From assembly GCA_013339765.2 (NCBI GenBank), contig CM023449.1, forward strand, positions 41,802,528 through 41,866,527: a DNA stretch of 64,000 nt. Direction: 5' to 3'. A program made the translations under genes and the position numbers. Positions 1 through 11,510 of this stretch are shown in pieces. Position 1 is the stretch's first letter; every line of letters starts with the position of its first letter. The notes under the pieces were generated by a model. That model was not told the DNA's origin. It saw only the letters and a program-made list of their open reading frames with translations, and did not search any database. Source of the DNA: Haemaphysalis longicornis (Eukaryota; Arthropoda; Arachnida; Ixodida; Ixodidae).

Positions 1-29
1 CCCAAGTGAGGGCGGACCAAGCAATGCTT

Positions 30-400
30 CCGTATTGGGGCGAAGCCCCTTAGGAGCTCGGGCGGTCGGTGTCTCATGTCGTCGTTGTTGTCGTAACCGA
101 CGACTCATGTAGTCACGGTATTAAACACCGGGCACTCGTTTACGCCTCGCGCTAGAACGTAACACGTATAAAAACACCGGGACACTCGTTTACGCCTCGC
201 GCTAGAGAGCTTCATGCTTCAAAGACGCGAGACTTTTACAGCAAAGCTGCATACCTCTACCCCCCAACGGTTTCATCTCCGTTGGCAAAAACTCCATGGC
301 GCCAAGAATACACTTATACACTGCATGCTTCCCCCCTGTCCAGGTTTCTCGTTAGTGGAGATGGTCCGGGATTCTCTGACTTGGTGCCTCCTCAAGGCTT
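30..400 (+). repeat. Dispersed repeat, copy A (unfilled relative of the THAP element target)
   Basis: An unclassified tick repeat. It opens with a GGGCGAAGCCCCTTAGGAGC-type end, followed by two copies (about 124-172 and 173-205) of a roughly 50-bp unit containing 'acaccggg-cactcgtttacg', then a unique stretch with 'gagacttttacagcaaagct' and 'ggtttcatctccgttgg'. The same order of blocks is found inverted at 52905-50720, where it is split by the THAP transposon. At 218-221 this copy reads TTCA where the other copy has the TTAA target duplication, so it serves as a near-empty site. The ORF at 214-402 is not convincing as a gene. Confidence 0.75.
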
Positions 401-2004
401 AGTTCATACCATGGCTTGACATCTCAAAACTGCGCTAACCGAGCTTGCACGTCAAAATGGGTTCTGTGCCATGCGGCCGGCCTGTTTCTGTATAGCGCTC
501 AGCAATACGGCGCTTCGGGCGCGCCCTAACCGTCTCTGCGTTTCAAGCTTGGAGCAGAAACTCTCTCCGATCTCATTTTGTACTCGTTACAAGACCAAGA
601 CAGTTCACACTAATTCCGCACTTGGCCCTTTGAACTGATCCCGCATATTAAAGTCGACGCATGCGCGTGCACGGCTCAGTTCGTAAGGTGAACGATATAT
701 ACTGGCGTCGTTGTGCTGCACGCAAGTATACGAGTCAACGCTGTACGCTCAATAACTGCCCCCTGACGGCGAAGGGAAGGGAGTTCCCGTCTGGAGACAG
801 GTGGCAGTTTCTCTGTTTGGATGCCGCGGTGCCGTAACAACAAGGACCGACACGGCAAACTTGTGCGTCATGGCGTCGCGCTTCTTTCGTCGTTCTTTAA
901 TACGAGCACACCTCGCTCCCTCCCCGCCGTTTCGGTTGTTTTTGTTCGTTTCCCGCACTGGGTACTTGGAGTCGGGTATCATCGACCGCGCGATATTGAG
1001 CACAGCAGCGAAAAGCAAGAACGAGCCTGACGTCGTGTAATCACATTCCCCGCGAAACAAAAACAAACGGAGAAATGGCGCGCGATCGTGGAGAGCTAGG
1101 GGAGGAGGGGACGCGAACACGCCGGCACGACACGACATCGTAGTTGAAGCTTTTAGTGGCCCACTGCAGCAAGCGCCGTTAATGCGCTGTATGTAGCGGG
1201 GAACTAATTTAAAGGAGAGAGAAATGGAAAGCGGCAATCCTTGTCTGAAACAGAGCCAACGGGCTCTGCAATACGCCGTACCGAGCTTTCGAGTACAGAG
1301 AAGAAGTTATCCCAGAAAAAAAGAAGGGAATCCTGCGCAGGGCTAACAAACGGCAAGAAAGAAGACAGAAGCAAGTGAAAGGGATGAGCTGCTGTGTTCG
1401 TGTTTATCTTTCTGTGAGGATCACCAAACCGTCGAAGTTGGATGGGAAGCGAAAACGGCGCGAATGAAACGACGGTAGCTCCGGTGACGTCGGGTTGCGG
1501 ACGGAGCTCCTGCGTCACTGGGAGGACTGCGTTTAGCGACTGCACAATGACCAAAACATTAATTTTTTGTTTAAGATTGTGAAAACATTTTTATGATCTA
1601 AAAGGACCTCCAACATCACAAATATGAAGTTAGAAAAAAAATTTGGTTCATTAGGACGGTCACAATGACCCACTTGGCGCTGGGAAGCACTGGGAACTGG
1701 CTGCCCGTATATCAGTTCAACAAGAAAGCTACCTCTATCAGCTTGTTTTATGGTTCAAGGAAAGACAACGACGTAAAGTTTGTGCTGCTATCATTTGTAA
1801 TAACAATGAAATTGCGCAATTTTGCTTACCAGTCACTAGCCCATTGAGCCCCCGGGCTCGATGCGAGTTGACAGGCATAAACAAGACATTTTTTTAGCAC
1901 ACGGAAGTACGTGCTGCCCTAGCTTTTTTTTTTGAGTTTTGAAGGTCCGGGATCCTATGTCTGTAGATGGTGTTAAATTTCGAAAAACCCCAAAGTAGGT
2001 GGAG
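401..2004. other. No recognisable gene or named repeat
   Basis: Mixed-composition DNA. Several overlapping ORFs of 60-160 codons lie on both strands between about 750 and 1550, in a CpG-rich stretch where stop codons are rare. None shows a domain, a convincing start context or splice signals. I see nothing I can name. Confidence 0.6.
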
Positions 2005-2300
2005 GAGGAATAAACATTTAATTGAGCAGTCAATGTTGTTGGGTTGACCGCAAGGTGGGGGACCTCCTTAGTCCAGGAGGCCTCTGGTCTTGGCGGCCTG
2101 TCTCGCCCGGTCTACCAGATGTTGTTGGTGATCCGGGTTGGAGCTGGTCAACCGACCCTCCCACTGCTCAAATGAGGGATTGGGGTTTGGGGCAAGAGAT
2201 GGTGTGTGGCGGCACTCCCATACCATGTGGTAGAGAGTGCATGGATCCACGCAGAATTTACAAGTGTATGTGTACAATGTCGGCTGCATTTATTGTAGTA
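2005..2300 (-). mobile_element. I-type LINE 3' end (zinc-knuckle tail), 5'-truncated
   Basis: The minus-strand reading 2289-2068 carries a C-terminal retrotransposon zinc knuckle, CKFCVDPCTLYHMVWEC, followed by a PNPNPSFEQWE segment and an 'LVDRARQAAKTRGLLD' end. The same layout closes the LINEs at 34.7 kb and 62.4 kb (CSHCGEICTLYHMVWAC, CKFCVQPGTLPHIILEC). Reverse transcriptase and RNase H are missing, so this is a 5'-truncated dead copy. The 3' end lies near 2005, where the minus strand reads an AATTAAATG polyadenylation-like signal and TCCTCC. Confidence 0.8.
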
Positions 2301-4150
2301 ATGCGAGATAAAAAAATTATTGTTTGAGTTGTTGCTCCTGAGCAACATTTGACATCAAAGGGTCTGGAAATTTTCCGGGTAAGTTGGGGAGGATCAGTAG
2401 AGCAAAGAAAGCGCCGCGCGCCACCTAAGGATGGCGAAAAGGACTCCTGCTTACGCTTTGTTTTTTTTTTTTTTGTTTTTTTTTTTATGCGTGGGCAATA
2501 GACAGGCATGTCGGCGAAAGTTTGCTGGTCCGTCCCCATAGCTACCGAACGGAGAACAAAAGAGTGTGTGGCTTCGGTGGAGCGTTGCCTTCTCTCCGCT
2601 GCCAACGTTGCTTGAGAGACCGCCTGCCGCCGCTGATGCGTCCGTTGCATGCCGTCTCGCCGAACCCGTGACTCCCGTGGCCGCTTGCATGCGTCCAAAA
2701 ATGGACTGCGGCCAGTGAAAGGTGGAAAACATAGACTTTCTTACTATTTACACTAGAGAGGAATCTGGCGCTAGCGTCTATGCAGTTCACATCAAGGGCG
2801 CCTGTGTTGTAATGGGCCGTCATTATACCGTACGTTCGTCTTACTTTCGTCGTTGGCTTGGATTGAAACGTTTTAGTGACTGTAAATTCAAATACAATGC
2901 CACAAAAACGCCAAGAAGAGGGCCTTGTTATATATGTAGAAAAAAACCACGCTGTTTTAAAGCTAGGGAAAAGGAAGTCAAGCGTATTCCTTTTAATGAG
3001 AGTCTGTTGGAACTGTTGTCTTTGTATATCAGTGCATATTGAAGAAAGCAAGCCCAAAATATGCTTCAGAATCCAAATGTCATGACAAGCCTAACCAGCA
3101 GCACTGACCTTCCCATAACCCTCTACCCCCCCCCCCTTCTCCGCCGACATGAATTCCCAGGCGCAGTTTCCTCTCTAGTATACTTACTAAGACACTCTAT
3201 AACGGCAAAGAGGGAACGGACGGAATGCCGGCGTCAACGTGTCGATACTCGTTCAAATCTAAAAGGAGCGACAGGCGGCTAGTGCCACTGTTAAAACGAG
3301 CGAACGTGTCCACTGAGGCGATTAGGGCGCAAAGCACGACTGACACGGTGTACGAGGGGCGTGCGAGAAACGCCGTGTTCGCGAACTTGTAAAACCAGAG
3401 CAAGGTGTGCACATCGGAGTGAAACTCACGTTCGCAAAGAGAGAGAGAGAGGGACGAGAGGCTCAATCATTCTTAAAGATTCATCAATGGACATTCAATA
3501 ACTCTTCTCTATTTGCATGGTGCGTTCCTTCTCACTAGCACTCAAAGGGACGAGTCCCGTGCGTCGAAAAGAACTTCGCACTCCGCCGTCCCCTCTCGCC
3601 CATCGGCGCAGCAGTCAGCAACGAGAAGGGGGCCCTGCGAGGCGCAGAACGTACTGCGTCATTCAGAAGGACACTCCGCTTATTGAACGTTAAGGCATTC
3701 ACGTTCATAATTCACAAGAAGTGATTATGTGTCCTCAAGCACTAGAGCGGGAGTTGCCGCTAAGTCTCACTGCACATTTCTCAGCCCTTTTTCTCCGCAT
3801 GAAAACGTGTTATAAAGCGAGTAAAGCAGATTTCCTCCGTAAATCCACTGTGTGAACGGGGTTGTACAGTGAAGTCAAACGAGCGCACCGCAGAGAACAC
3901 GACTGGCGAGCCGCAGTCCAACGAGTGCAAAAACAAGATTGTTTGTAATTTATTATTTAGCCTACTTCCTACCCTGGCTCAATTAGCCAACGGTCTTATA
4001 CTAGCCGACAAACAGGGGCCGTTCCTCTCGTGGGGGCTTTCTAATGCGGAGTGAGTGAGCGATACATCCTTATCCAGCGAGCGCCACGGTGCAGGTGCAG
4101 GGCATCCTCAGTGCAGGTTACCCCGGCTGCGGCTGGCTGTCGCTGAAATT
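2301..4150. other. No recognisable gene; T-rich tract
   Basis: Contains a long T-rich tract at about 2460-2487 and a poly-C run near 3128-3138. ORFs here are short or mutually overlapping, with no recognisable domain. Confidence 0.55.
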
Positions 4151-4157
4151 CACTCGC

Positions 4158-4375
4158 CGCGGGGGGTCAGCGGCTAAGCCGTTGTGCTGCTAAGCCTGAG
4201 TACGCGGGCTCGATCCCCGCCGCGGCGGCTGCTTTTCTGATGCAGGGGAAAAGTGAAAATTCCCGTGTTTGTCGACATTTCGGAGGACCTAAAGGTACCC
4301 AGGCGGTCAAAATTAATCCGGAGCCCTGATAGCTTTCGTGTGCTAAACCCCGCAATAAATCAATAAAGCAGAGCT
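4158..4375 (+). mobile_element. tRNA-derived SINE, Ruka-like
   Basis: The 5' part is tRNA-like: an A-box-like 'cagcggctaagccgtt' and a B-box 'gggctcgatcccc' about 35 bases later. The body has the typical tick SINE blocks 'gcggcggc', 'acccaggcggtcaaaatt' and 'aatccggagccc', ending in an A-rich 'caataaatcaataaag'. This layout matches the Ruka SINE family known from ixodid ticks (established knowledge). It would be transcribed by RNA polymerase III and mobilised by a LINE. A minus-strand ORF across it is chance. Confidence 0.8.
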
Positions 4376-5490
4376 ATCGCTCGGATCATTTAGATTCGCG
4401 TACAGCGGCGGCAAATTTATAGTTACATTCTACGTCACCTTTATGCCATGAGCTAAGAAGCTTCTAAGAGCGGGATGGTTCCTAATTCCTTACCGTCGTG
4501 CGTGAAGGTGTCTCCTGGAGTGCGCGGTTCGCGATTTATAATACTTTATCCTATGCCCGTGATTGGTGATTCGGTGACTCAGTGCTTCGACAGCGGACAC
4601 GAAATTCCAGCCAGAATCTGTTCCAACTTGCGCACATCCGGCATCCGAACGAGCCGCCAAAGAATCACGCCTGCTTGCGCGAGCGCAGATTAGGGCCGTC
4701 GGTTAGCAGTTGTGTGGGCTCTCCTGTCTTTCGCCAACCGGGTGCGCATTTCTTAGACGCCGCAGCCGAGTCCGGGCTTTTAGATGCGACTGCATCTTAT
4801 TCACTCGCCTTGTCCCTGCATACGGCGTTGTTGTTGTCCGTCCACACCCCTCCCCCATTCTCCTCGCCGCGCGAGCTGCGCTCTCCGCCGCTCACCCCCT
4901 CTCCTCTCCGATAGCGAACTCTCTCTCGCGAGGGGCATTGGATTGGATTGGCTTGGCTTGGATTGGATTAAAGTGGATTGTGTTGGATTGTGTTGCGTCA
5001 TAGCCGCGCCACGTTGCGTCATAGCCGCGGTCGTTCCAGCACCGGCCAAAGAAATAAAGAATACATCATACGCGTTCCTCACACGTTTCACGCAATTAGA
5101 GAATCAACCCAACGGAAACACCAAGTGAACCCCCAAGATGCGTCGCATCTCCACAGGGTTCCCCTCGCGGGAAGGTGGGGTTATTTTTTCCAAACTACGC
5201 AACTAACACTTTCTAGTTCAAAGAAACAGAACCAAACCAGTGATTATTCTGGCCTGGAACCGTGGCTCTGTCGCACGTAAATACAACACAAGTGAAGGAG
5301 ACCTTGTCAGTGAAGCCTCATTGCGTTTTTAATAGCGCAGCCTTCTTCTGTCCGCGCGGATCGTTAACACAAAATTTATCTCGGTGAAGTGGAGAGGGGG
5401 AAAGTACTAGACAAAGAAGTCTGAGGAAAAGTGGCGAGGAGGCAAGGAGCTCACGCGCAGGTGTTGGGAGTGCGCTCCTCAAGAAAAAAA
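4376..5490. other. GC-rich DNA with a short GGATT tandem; no gene seen
   Basis: A run of (ggattg/gcttg) pentamer-like repeats at about 4938-4995 is followed by two copies of 'ttgcgtcatagccgcg' (near 4994-5032). Long ORFs occur in several frames because of high CpG content. No domain or gene structure is recognisable. Confidence 0.5.
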
Positions 5491-5563
5491 AACGCTTCCT
5501 GTGGTTGGAATCGCACCTGGGTCCTTCGCGTTATGAAACAGGAGTTGATCAGCTTGCGCTATC
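5491..5563 (-). repeat. tRNA-like sequence (SINE head or tRNA relic)
   Basis: On the minus strand a tRNA-like A-box region 'gatagcgcaagctgatc' is followed about 35 bases later by a B-box-like 'ccaggtgcgattcc'. The acceptor stem does not pair convincingly and there is no long unique SINE body, so it is better read as a tRNA-derived repeat relic than a working tRNA gene. Confidence 0.45.
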
Positions 5564-5570
5564 ATTTTTA

Positions 5571-6450
5571 AATGCGAATGCATTTATTAGTCGGGGGTTG
5601 TTTTGCGTCCATCGAGCGGCGTGCGCCTGCATTCCTCCAGCGCGAGCGCACGTGAGCGCGCGCCTCGTAGTTCTGCCTTCGTCGTCGTCGTCGTCGTAAA
5701 TGCGAATGCATTTCTTAGTCGGGGGTTGTCGTGCTCCGTCGGCGTGCGCCCGCAGGTGTTATCTTTCCGCGCTCAATGCCGAACGCATGCGCTTGAAGCG
5801 AGCTGTACTAGTTTGCTCGAAGCGGCAAGGACGGCGAGTACTGCGGTGTTAGTCTCGTGTCTAACGTGTATGGGAACTTGATATCGCACGCCGTTGCCAC
5901 GTCTCCCGTTGGAGACACGTCTCCGTACAAGGACTTGTACACCCTTGCCTACACCGGAGACGGAGTCTTTGTGGTGACCGTGTACCTCGCGCCCAACCTC
6001 GCTCGAGACGCCGTTGCCGCGCAGCTGGACGCGGCTATGGAAAGTGTACGCTTGCGCTCCAAACCCTCTGACCCCATAGTCTTGGTTGGCGACTTCAACG
6101 TTGACGTGTGCAAGAAAAGTGGCGAGTGGCTGGTCGAGTACATGCAGACCAGGCACTCTATGCATTGTCTCTCTGCCGGCTTCGACACGTACCCCACTAT
6201 AGTGAATGGTATACCATTCACGGGAGTTGCATTGATCTGGTCTTTACGCGAAACTGTGACGCGCGTATGCTTCTCAAAGACCTTGTAACCGTGCACTTTA
6301 GCGATCACAAGGCAGTGATTGTGGCCGTCAGGTGCAACGATAACACAAACAGGTGCTGATGAATAAATGATTACGTTCACACTCTCGTCATTAATTACGC
6401 CATTACTCGCAACACACTCATCGGTGCACCCAATGCATTCGCATTTCTGC
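5571..6450 (+). mobile_element. Helitron-like fragment with degenerate EEP endonuclease
   Basis: The reading from 5857 encodes an endonuclease/exonuclease/phosphatase fold: a VVTVYLAPN strand, the catalytic-loop motif VLVGDFNVDV near 6083-6112, then, after a 1-base frameshift near 6220, GSCIDLVFTRN and the terminal catalytic FSDHKAVIVAV, with a stop at 6357 and an AATAAA at about 6363. In tick genomes this short EEP type with GTCIDLVFTRN...FSDHKA is typical of the endonuclease joined to Helitron (Helentron) proteins; a LINE endonuclease is the alternative. Upstream, 'aatgcgaatgcattt' plus 'ttagtcgggggttgt' occurs twice (about 5571 and 5698), and an inverted copy of 'aatgcgaatgcatt' lies at about 6431-6448. 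The helicase part is absent. Confidence 0.6.
5857..6357 (+). pseudogene. EEP-domain endonuclease fragment, frameshifted
   Basis: Two overlapping frames (5857-6288 and 6108-6359) together give one degraded EEP domain of about 165 residues. Seen directly: the GDFNVDV loop, IDLVFTRN, and SDHKAVIV near the end, which in this fold carry the catalytic Asp/Asn and the final Asp-His pair. The N-terminal part of the fold, with the first metal-binding residues, is missing. The frameshift lies around 6215-6225, where the protein passes from PTIVNGIPFTG into GSCIDLVF. Confidence 0.65.
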
Positions 6451-7145
6451 ACGATTCCCTTCGGGGAGGTGCGGGGGAATTTTTTTTGTCCTTCTTGACT
6501 TTTTTTACAAGTAAACGATGTAATAAAAAGCGCCTACCATGTTTTGGTTGGCGGGAACTACTAAAAGCGTCAAATGATGTCGCATTCACGGTGCGCAGCA
6601 TTTTCTTTGGCTTCGTAGCGCGGGCGTTGGCGTTGGACATCGGCTGAGTTGAAGTGGACTTTGGCGTCGGAATTCAGCAGTTCGGATTTTGGACTTAAGT
6701 AGGGTGGATTTTGGACTATGACTTGAACAATCTTTTTCTTAGTTTAAGAAAGAAACAGACCTAAGAAAAGCCAAGTTAAAGCTAGTGAAGACCCCCAGCC
6801 CCGCTGTCTTCCTAGTCTTCGCATCTCGTTTTTACGTAGCCAATTTCTAAGCCACAACACGAGTTATCACCTGGACTGCTGTCATACGGGGTCGAGCGGT
6901 TTGGATTGGTGTGTTACATCGGCAGTAAGATGCCCATGTTTGTAAAAGTGCAGTTTTTTTTTTTCTGTTTCCTTCAGCTAGTTAGCTAGAAAGTGGGCTC
7001 ACTCGCAAACTGCAAAAAAAAAAGTGTTTTGTTTTGTGAATTTTTCGCACTGGCGCCAAGCTTTGCTGGTCATCCTTCTTCAGAAAGAGGAAGGTCACTG
7101 ATTTTTTATGGTTTTATTTTATTTTATTTGTCCTTGGTGGTTTCT
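6451..7145. other. No recognisable gene
   Basis: AT-richer DNA with homopolymer runs (T tracts near 6481 and 6955) and no recognisable coding or repeat unit. Confidence 0.55.
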
Positions 7146-7279
7146 GTGTTTGTTTGTTTGTTTGTTGTTTGTTTGTTTGTTTGTTTGTTTGTTTGTTTGT
7201 TTGTTTGTTTGTTTGTTTGTTTGTTTGTTTGTTTGTTTGTTTGTTTGTTTGTTTGTTTGTTTGTTTGTTTGTTTGTTTT
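7146..7279 (+). repeat. (GTTT)n microsatellite
   Basis: About 33 near-perfect copies of the tetranucleotide gttt. The long open frames on both strands here (LFVC and KQTN repeats) are by-products of the microsatellite. Confidence 0.98.
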
Positions 7280-7611
7280 CGGACGAGGCAAACATTCTGG
7301 GACTTCACGCACGCGTGATTACAAAGCTTGCACGATTGCGAAGGATGCATGATTGCATGACTACGAAGAATAAACGATGTCACGGGCTCTTTCAAGCACA
7401 AGAGACACAAAAGGTCTCAAGAGACTGCGTGCAAGCTGTTCGAACGCGGGAAAATTGAATTGAGCTAACGTTTGTTGCGTTCGCTATGGCAGGAGAGGGT
7501 AATACAATGCAGTGGCGGCCGAATACTATGCGCTTTAGATGAAATTAGCCGCGAAGCAGCCAGACACGCGGCCAAATCCGGCCGGGCGGTTGGATCGAGT
7601 AATACCCGTGC
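7280..7611. other. No recognisable feature
   Basis: Single-copy-looking DNA. I see no gene, tandem repeat or element end. Confidence 0.5.
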
Positions 7612-8233
7612 TACACGAACGCTTCGCAGGCCACTGAGTCGAATGTCATTTGACTCAATGGCACCTTTGAGCTGCTACACGACGTTTTGCAAAGGCATTT
7701 GGTTGAAACGCCATTTGAGTCAAAGGAGCACCATCAACGACCTTTGAGGTCCTCAAAGGCCTTTGAAACGCGAACGTTCGTACTCTCGTGAGCAGTCTCT
7801 GCCTGCCGTAATTACAAAAACGGTTATTTACGAGTAAAAAAATTCGGGTTTAAAGTGCACTATGTTCATAATTTCTCACTTTTTTTTTCTATCACTCGCT
7901 CTACGATGCCAAGGTAACGTGGTACCTTCAACGCCGTCGCTGCGAAAAAAGTAAAAAAAAAACTGGCTGTCCTCGCATGTTTTGTGCACGCTTGTAGATT
8001 GTTAATAATTTGATCGCTAATAACTGTTTTGGTGATCATTTTAACTCTAAAATTAATTTTTTGTTAATAACAGAACAAGGCAGCAGTGGCGACACCAAAA
8101 CATGGCGTGCGAACGCGGAAACTTTCAACTGCCTTTGAGAATTGTCGTGTAGATCGGCGGAACTTCTTCCAGTTCGAATGGCACTTGAAATTTAGAAGGT
8201 CATTCGACTGAAATGTCCTTTCAACGTTCGTGT
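7612..8233. mobile_element. Possible MITE-like element with imperfect inverted ends
   Basis: The left end reads 'acacgaacg' then, about 20 bases in, 'actgagtcgaatgtcattt'. The right end on the opposite strand reads 'acacgaacg' followed by 'ttgaaaggacatttcag' and 'tcgaatgaccttc'. The interior (AT-rich, about 620 bp) has no ORF of note, and further copies of TTTGA/GAGTCAAA words are clustered near the left end. No clean target-site duplication is visible, so the class is unknown. Confidence 0.35.
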
Positions 8234-10109
8234 TGCGCAAGTGTAAGAGACAGACAGGACAGACGGACAGGCGGACCAGAAGTTTCCCGTTTAGGAAGCC
8301 TACATAAGAGTTCCGTCTTTAGGCAAACGTAATACAGTTGCCATGGCCACACCAAATGACCCCCCTGGTGGAATAAGAGCTCCTCCAAGAAACCGGGGAT
8401 GGGACCGACGGCGAGGTGAGCCGATCTCGGCAATCGTGGCGGCGACACCTCGCGAGACGGATGCCTCAGGGAATGAAATCGAAGGCGCGCGGAGCAATTA
8501 GCGCTCCCCTTACCGTGTCGCTTCTCTCTTTGTTCCACCCGACGCCCAGCGGATCGACAACTCCGCGCCGAATTCAATTACCGCGCGCCCCTATCTCCGT
8601 CCTTCCTCCGGCCAATCAGAGGAGGCGACGCCGGATTGCGCCACCGGCGTTCGAGGTCTCGTCGAGGAGCGAGACCTCGGCAGAGTAGCACGGGAGTGTG
8701 ACAGCTCTCTCGTTACGCCCTCGGACTGTGCGCGCCACGCGGAAAAATGCTCACCCACGGCGTCGTGGTTGGTAGAAACGCCGCACGTGACACTGCCTGG
8801 TAGGAAATGACCCGCATTGCTCAATAGTGTGGCCGATGGCCAATGCATTGCGCCATTAATTCCCGGCGGCAGAACTTCTGCCGGGATACACGTCGCTGTA
8901 ATCCCCGTCCGGAGACCGCGGGAGGCCGCGGGAATATATATACACGTCACTGTAATCCCGTCCGAAACCAATTATCCCCCTCAACCTGCGAGTGACGGTT
9001 CAGAGGGAAGTTCGAACGAGACCGGCACTACATCCGACGATTTCAGTTTTTAAAGGATTGGCTAAGTGTTGCACTTTCTCGAGAAACAGTGTCGTCGCAG
9101 TGCTGGTGGAGCACGGTACAATATACTGTTAAGGCTGCATGTCGCAGCATCACGCAACACGGTAGCTTGCCTGCGTGCTGGTTTAAGTCGTCGTGATAGC
9201 AGTTAGTAGGACAGTTTACGGTTTCGCGCCCTCGTCTGCGCACCCATGTCGACGCCGGCCATGTTTGGCACTCCAATGATTAAACATTCGAGGAGCCGCT
9301 CAAGGACGTAACGAAGCACGTGGATTTTGCAATCTCGCTGGTAAACAGCTCTGAAAAGCGCATGTTGGGTAAACTAGGAGATGTACAAACGAAAGAGAAA
9401 GAGAACGTGCAATATGTATGATGAGCGAAACAATCCCCACAGGGAAGTGTATTTCTAAACGCTTCGCCGTACAGAACACCCACATGACATGTCTGTTCGC
9501 GCGATGGAGAACGGTAATTTAACGTGGTCATTGGCTGCACCACCAAACCTAAAGCGAGCTAAACCATACCAAATCACCATCATTAGCACAAACAACGCGT
9601 ATATTTGAGTTTAGAAAAAAAAATTTAAAAATTATTGAGCAATGAAAAAAAAAATGCTAGCTGTTAGCGCCAGTACTCAGTAGTCTACATCGGGGCTACA
9701 GAGCCCGAATGGTGGACTCGTCTTAGCAGGCGCTCATAATAATAGCGCGCGTAGTGACATCATGCATGCCCCGTGGGTGCTCTGTGCAGCGAAGTGTTTG
9801 ACAACACGCCACTGGGAAATCTCGAAATATTGCGCTGGGGTAGGTGTCTATGTGAAACGAAATAACTACAAACAGCATGTGAAGTGCCTCAGAATTCTGG
9901 GACGTGTTCTGTATCGAAGAAAGAGGGAAACCAGTGCGTCCCCGCCTCGTCAACGCGCCCAACAGACACAGAGTTTTGTTTCCCAAACGACGGCATTAAT
10001 ATATATAGCGTGAGTTTGTTTAAGAGCATCATTGTTCAAAAAACTGCCGTCTGCCCGGTCAGGGAAATGGCCGGCGCTGGAAAGAGCAAATAAAGAACAC
10101 ATTTGAGCT
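8234..10109. other. No recognisable gene; short internal repeat near 8890-8965
   Basis: Two related pieces, 'acacgtcgctgtaatcccc' (about 8887) and 'acacgtcactgtaatccc' (about 8941), lie either side of a 'tatatat' run. The ORF ending at 9053 has a Ser/Thr/Glu-rich end but no splice site or homologous domain that I can support. Confidence 0.45.
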
Positions 10110-10172
10110 CGCGTGGAATTGGAACTCGGGCCTCCACAGTAAGAGTACAGGGTGCTACCACTAAGCTATCTC
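10110..10172 (-). repeat. tRNA-like relic / SINE head
   Basis: The minus strand reads 'gatagcttagtggtagc', a good pol III A-box, and about 37 bases further 'gaggcccgagttccaattcc', resembling a B-box. Stems are imperfect and no discriminator/acceptor pairing is seen, so it is a tRNA-derived repeat rather than a functional tRNA gene. Confidence 0.5.
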
Positions 10173-11154
10173 TTTTTTTTTCTTTATTTATCTACACGCT
10201 CCCAGCGGCGAAACAACAGTTATCGTTGTTGTTGTTGTTCCTGTTTTCGCGGCACATATTACTTGGGGGAATAGACAGAAATCGGTAGCCTTGAGGGGCT
10301 TGTGTGCCGCTAAGAAAACTGTAAGTCGAAGTGTAAAAGCAGCTGGTTCCTTTCCTGCGGCAGAAATTATTCAACAAAGATGAAAGGGGCACCGTTACTG
10401 GGGAATACGTGTCTTGCGCCTAGACGTTGGCGCCGGGTTGAGGTGTCACTGAGTCAAAGATTTTCGTTCGCACGCTGACCACTCAGGAGCTTGCGTGCGC
10501 GTGTGCTTCTCCATGCTTCATACGATTCCTCGTTTCGTATTCTGAACTTGGTGCGGTCGAACTTGCAAGTAAGAACCACCTTACACCGAATGACCAGGTA
10601 TTAAGGCCGAAGCCATCAAGGCCATTAAAGCGCGTAGTGGGGAAACATATGCCCATTCATTCCGTACTTTGCATGCAATGAAAAACGCGTGTCAGTTTTA
10701 ACAGGGTAAAAAATACTGGCCGCACAACGCGAATTGAATGAAGAGTAGTTTCAGTAAGAAAACGGCTTCTCAAGCTGCGTATCTTTCTTCGGGAGAACGA
10801 TTTCAAAACGGCGCTTAAGCACCAGTTATTCTAAAGCATTTAAGGCCAATTAAGCGCCACAGGGCGCTCCTTCGAGTTTTGCTGCGGGCTATCTGCGGCG
10901 TATTGGGGCGGCCACCCTCGCCGAGGTTGCTGCCTCCGACGATTTGGATGCTTGAGACTCCATAGCCGCGCAGAGCGGCCTGGCTTATGCTGCTAATTAC
11001 TGTTTCGACCACTGGGTAAGGCGAGCATGTTCCGCTCTGTCGATGTACGAACACTTTGTGAGTACTGTCACCGGCATGAAACAGAGTATCCAAGGGAGAG
11101 AGTTGTCCCATGAACATTTGCGGGAATATGGTACTGCTTTTGTCTGTCTTAACA
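10173..11154. other. No recognisable gene
   Basis: Mixed-composition DNA with a short (gtt)n run at about 10224-10240. Nothing else is recognisable. Confidence 0.5.
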
Positions 11155-11510
11155 TCGTCGTCGTCGTCATCATCATCACCACCACCACCATCATCGTCAT
11201 CACCAGCCTATCTACGCCCACTGCAGGGCAAAGGTCTCTCCCATAGATCTCCAACTATCCCGGTCCTGCGCTAACTGCGACCAATTTATCCCCGCAAACT
11301 TCTTGATTTCATCTGCCCATCTAACCTTCTGCCATGCTTGCCTTCTCTAGGGATCTACTCTGTTACACTTCACGCCCAACGGTTATCTTGACTTCGCATT
11401 ACATGCCCTGCTCACACCCATTTCTTCTTCTTAATTTCTACTATGTCCTTAACACGCGTTTGTTCCCAGACCCACTCCGCTCTCTTCTTGTCCCTTAATG
11501 TTACGCCTTA
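11155..11510 (-). mobile_element. RTE-like LINE 3' end
   Basis: Read on the minus strand this is the C-terminal and 3' part of an RTE-type LINE: LRDKKRAEWVWEQTRVKDI, then a WVxAGHVMRSQDNRW-like stretch (with stops), then a non-coding 'gagacctttgccctgcagtg' box and a (GAT)n-type tail at 11213-11155. The same boxes recur on the + strand at 41.7-41.9 kb and 46.9-47.2 kb. It is truncated at its 5' end and degenerate. Confidence 0.75.

Noticed and set aside
749..1237. 162-codon minus-strand ORF
   Set aside because: Overlaps several other open frames on both strands; no motif.
7108..7458. LFVC- and KQTN-repeat ORFs
   Set aside because: Translations of the (GTTT)n microsatellite.
8817..9053. 78-codon ORF with a Ser/Glu-rich end that looks like a protein C-terminus
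   Set aside because: No acceptor site fitting the frame and no homologous motif; cannot be told from chance.
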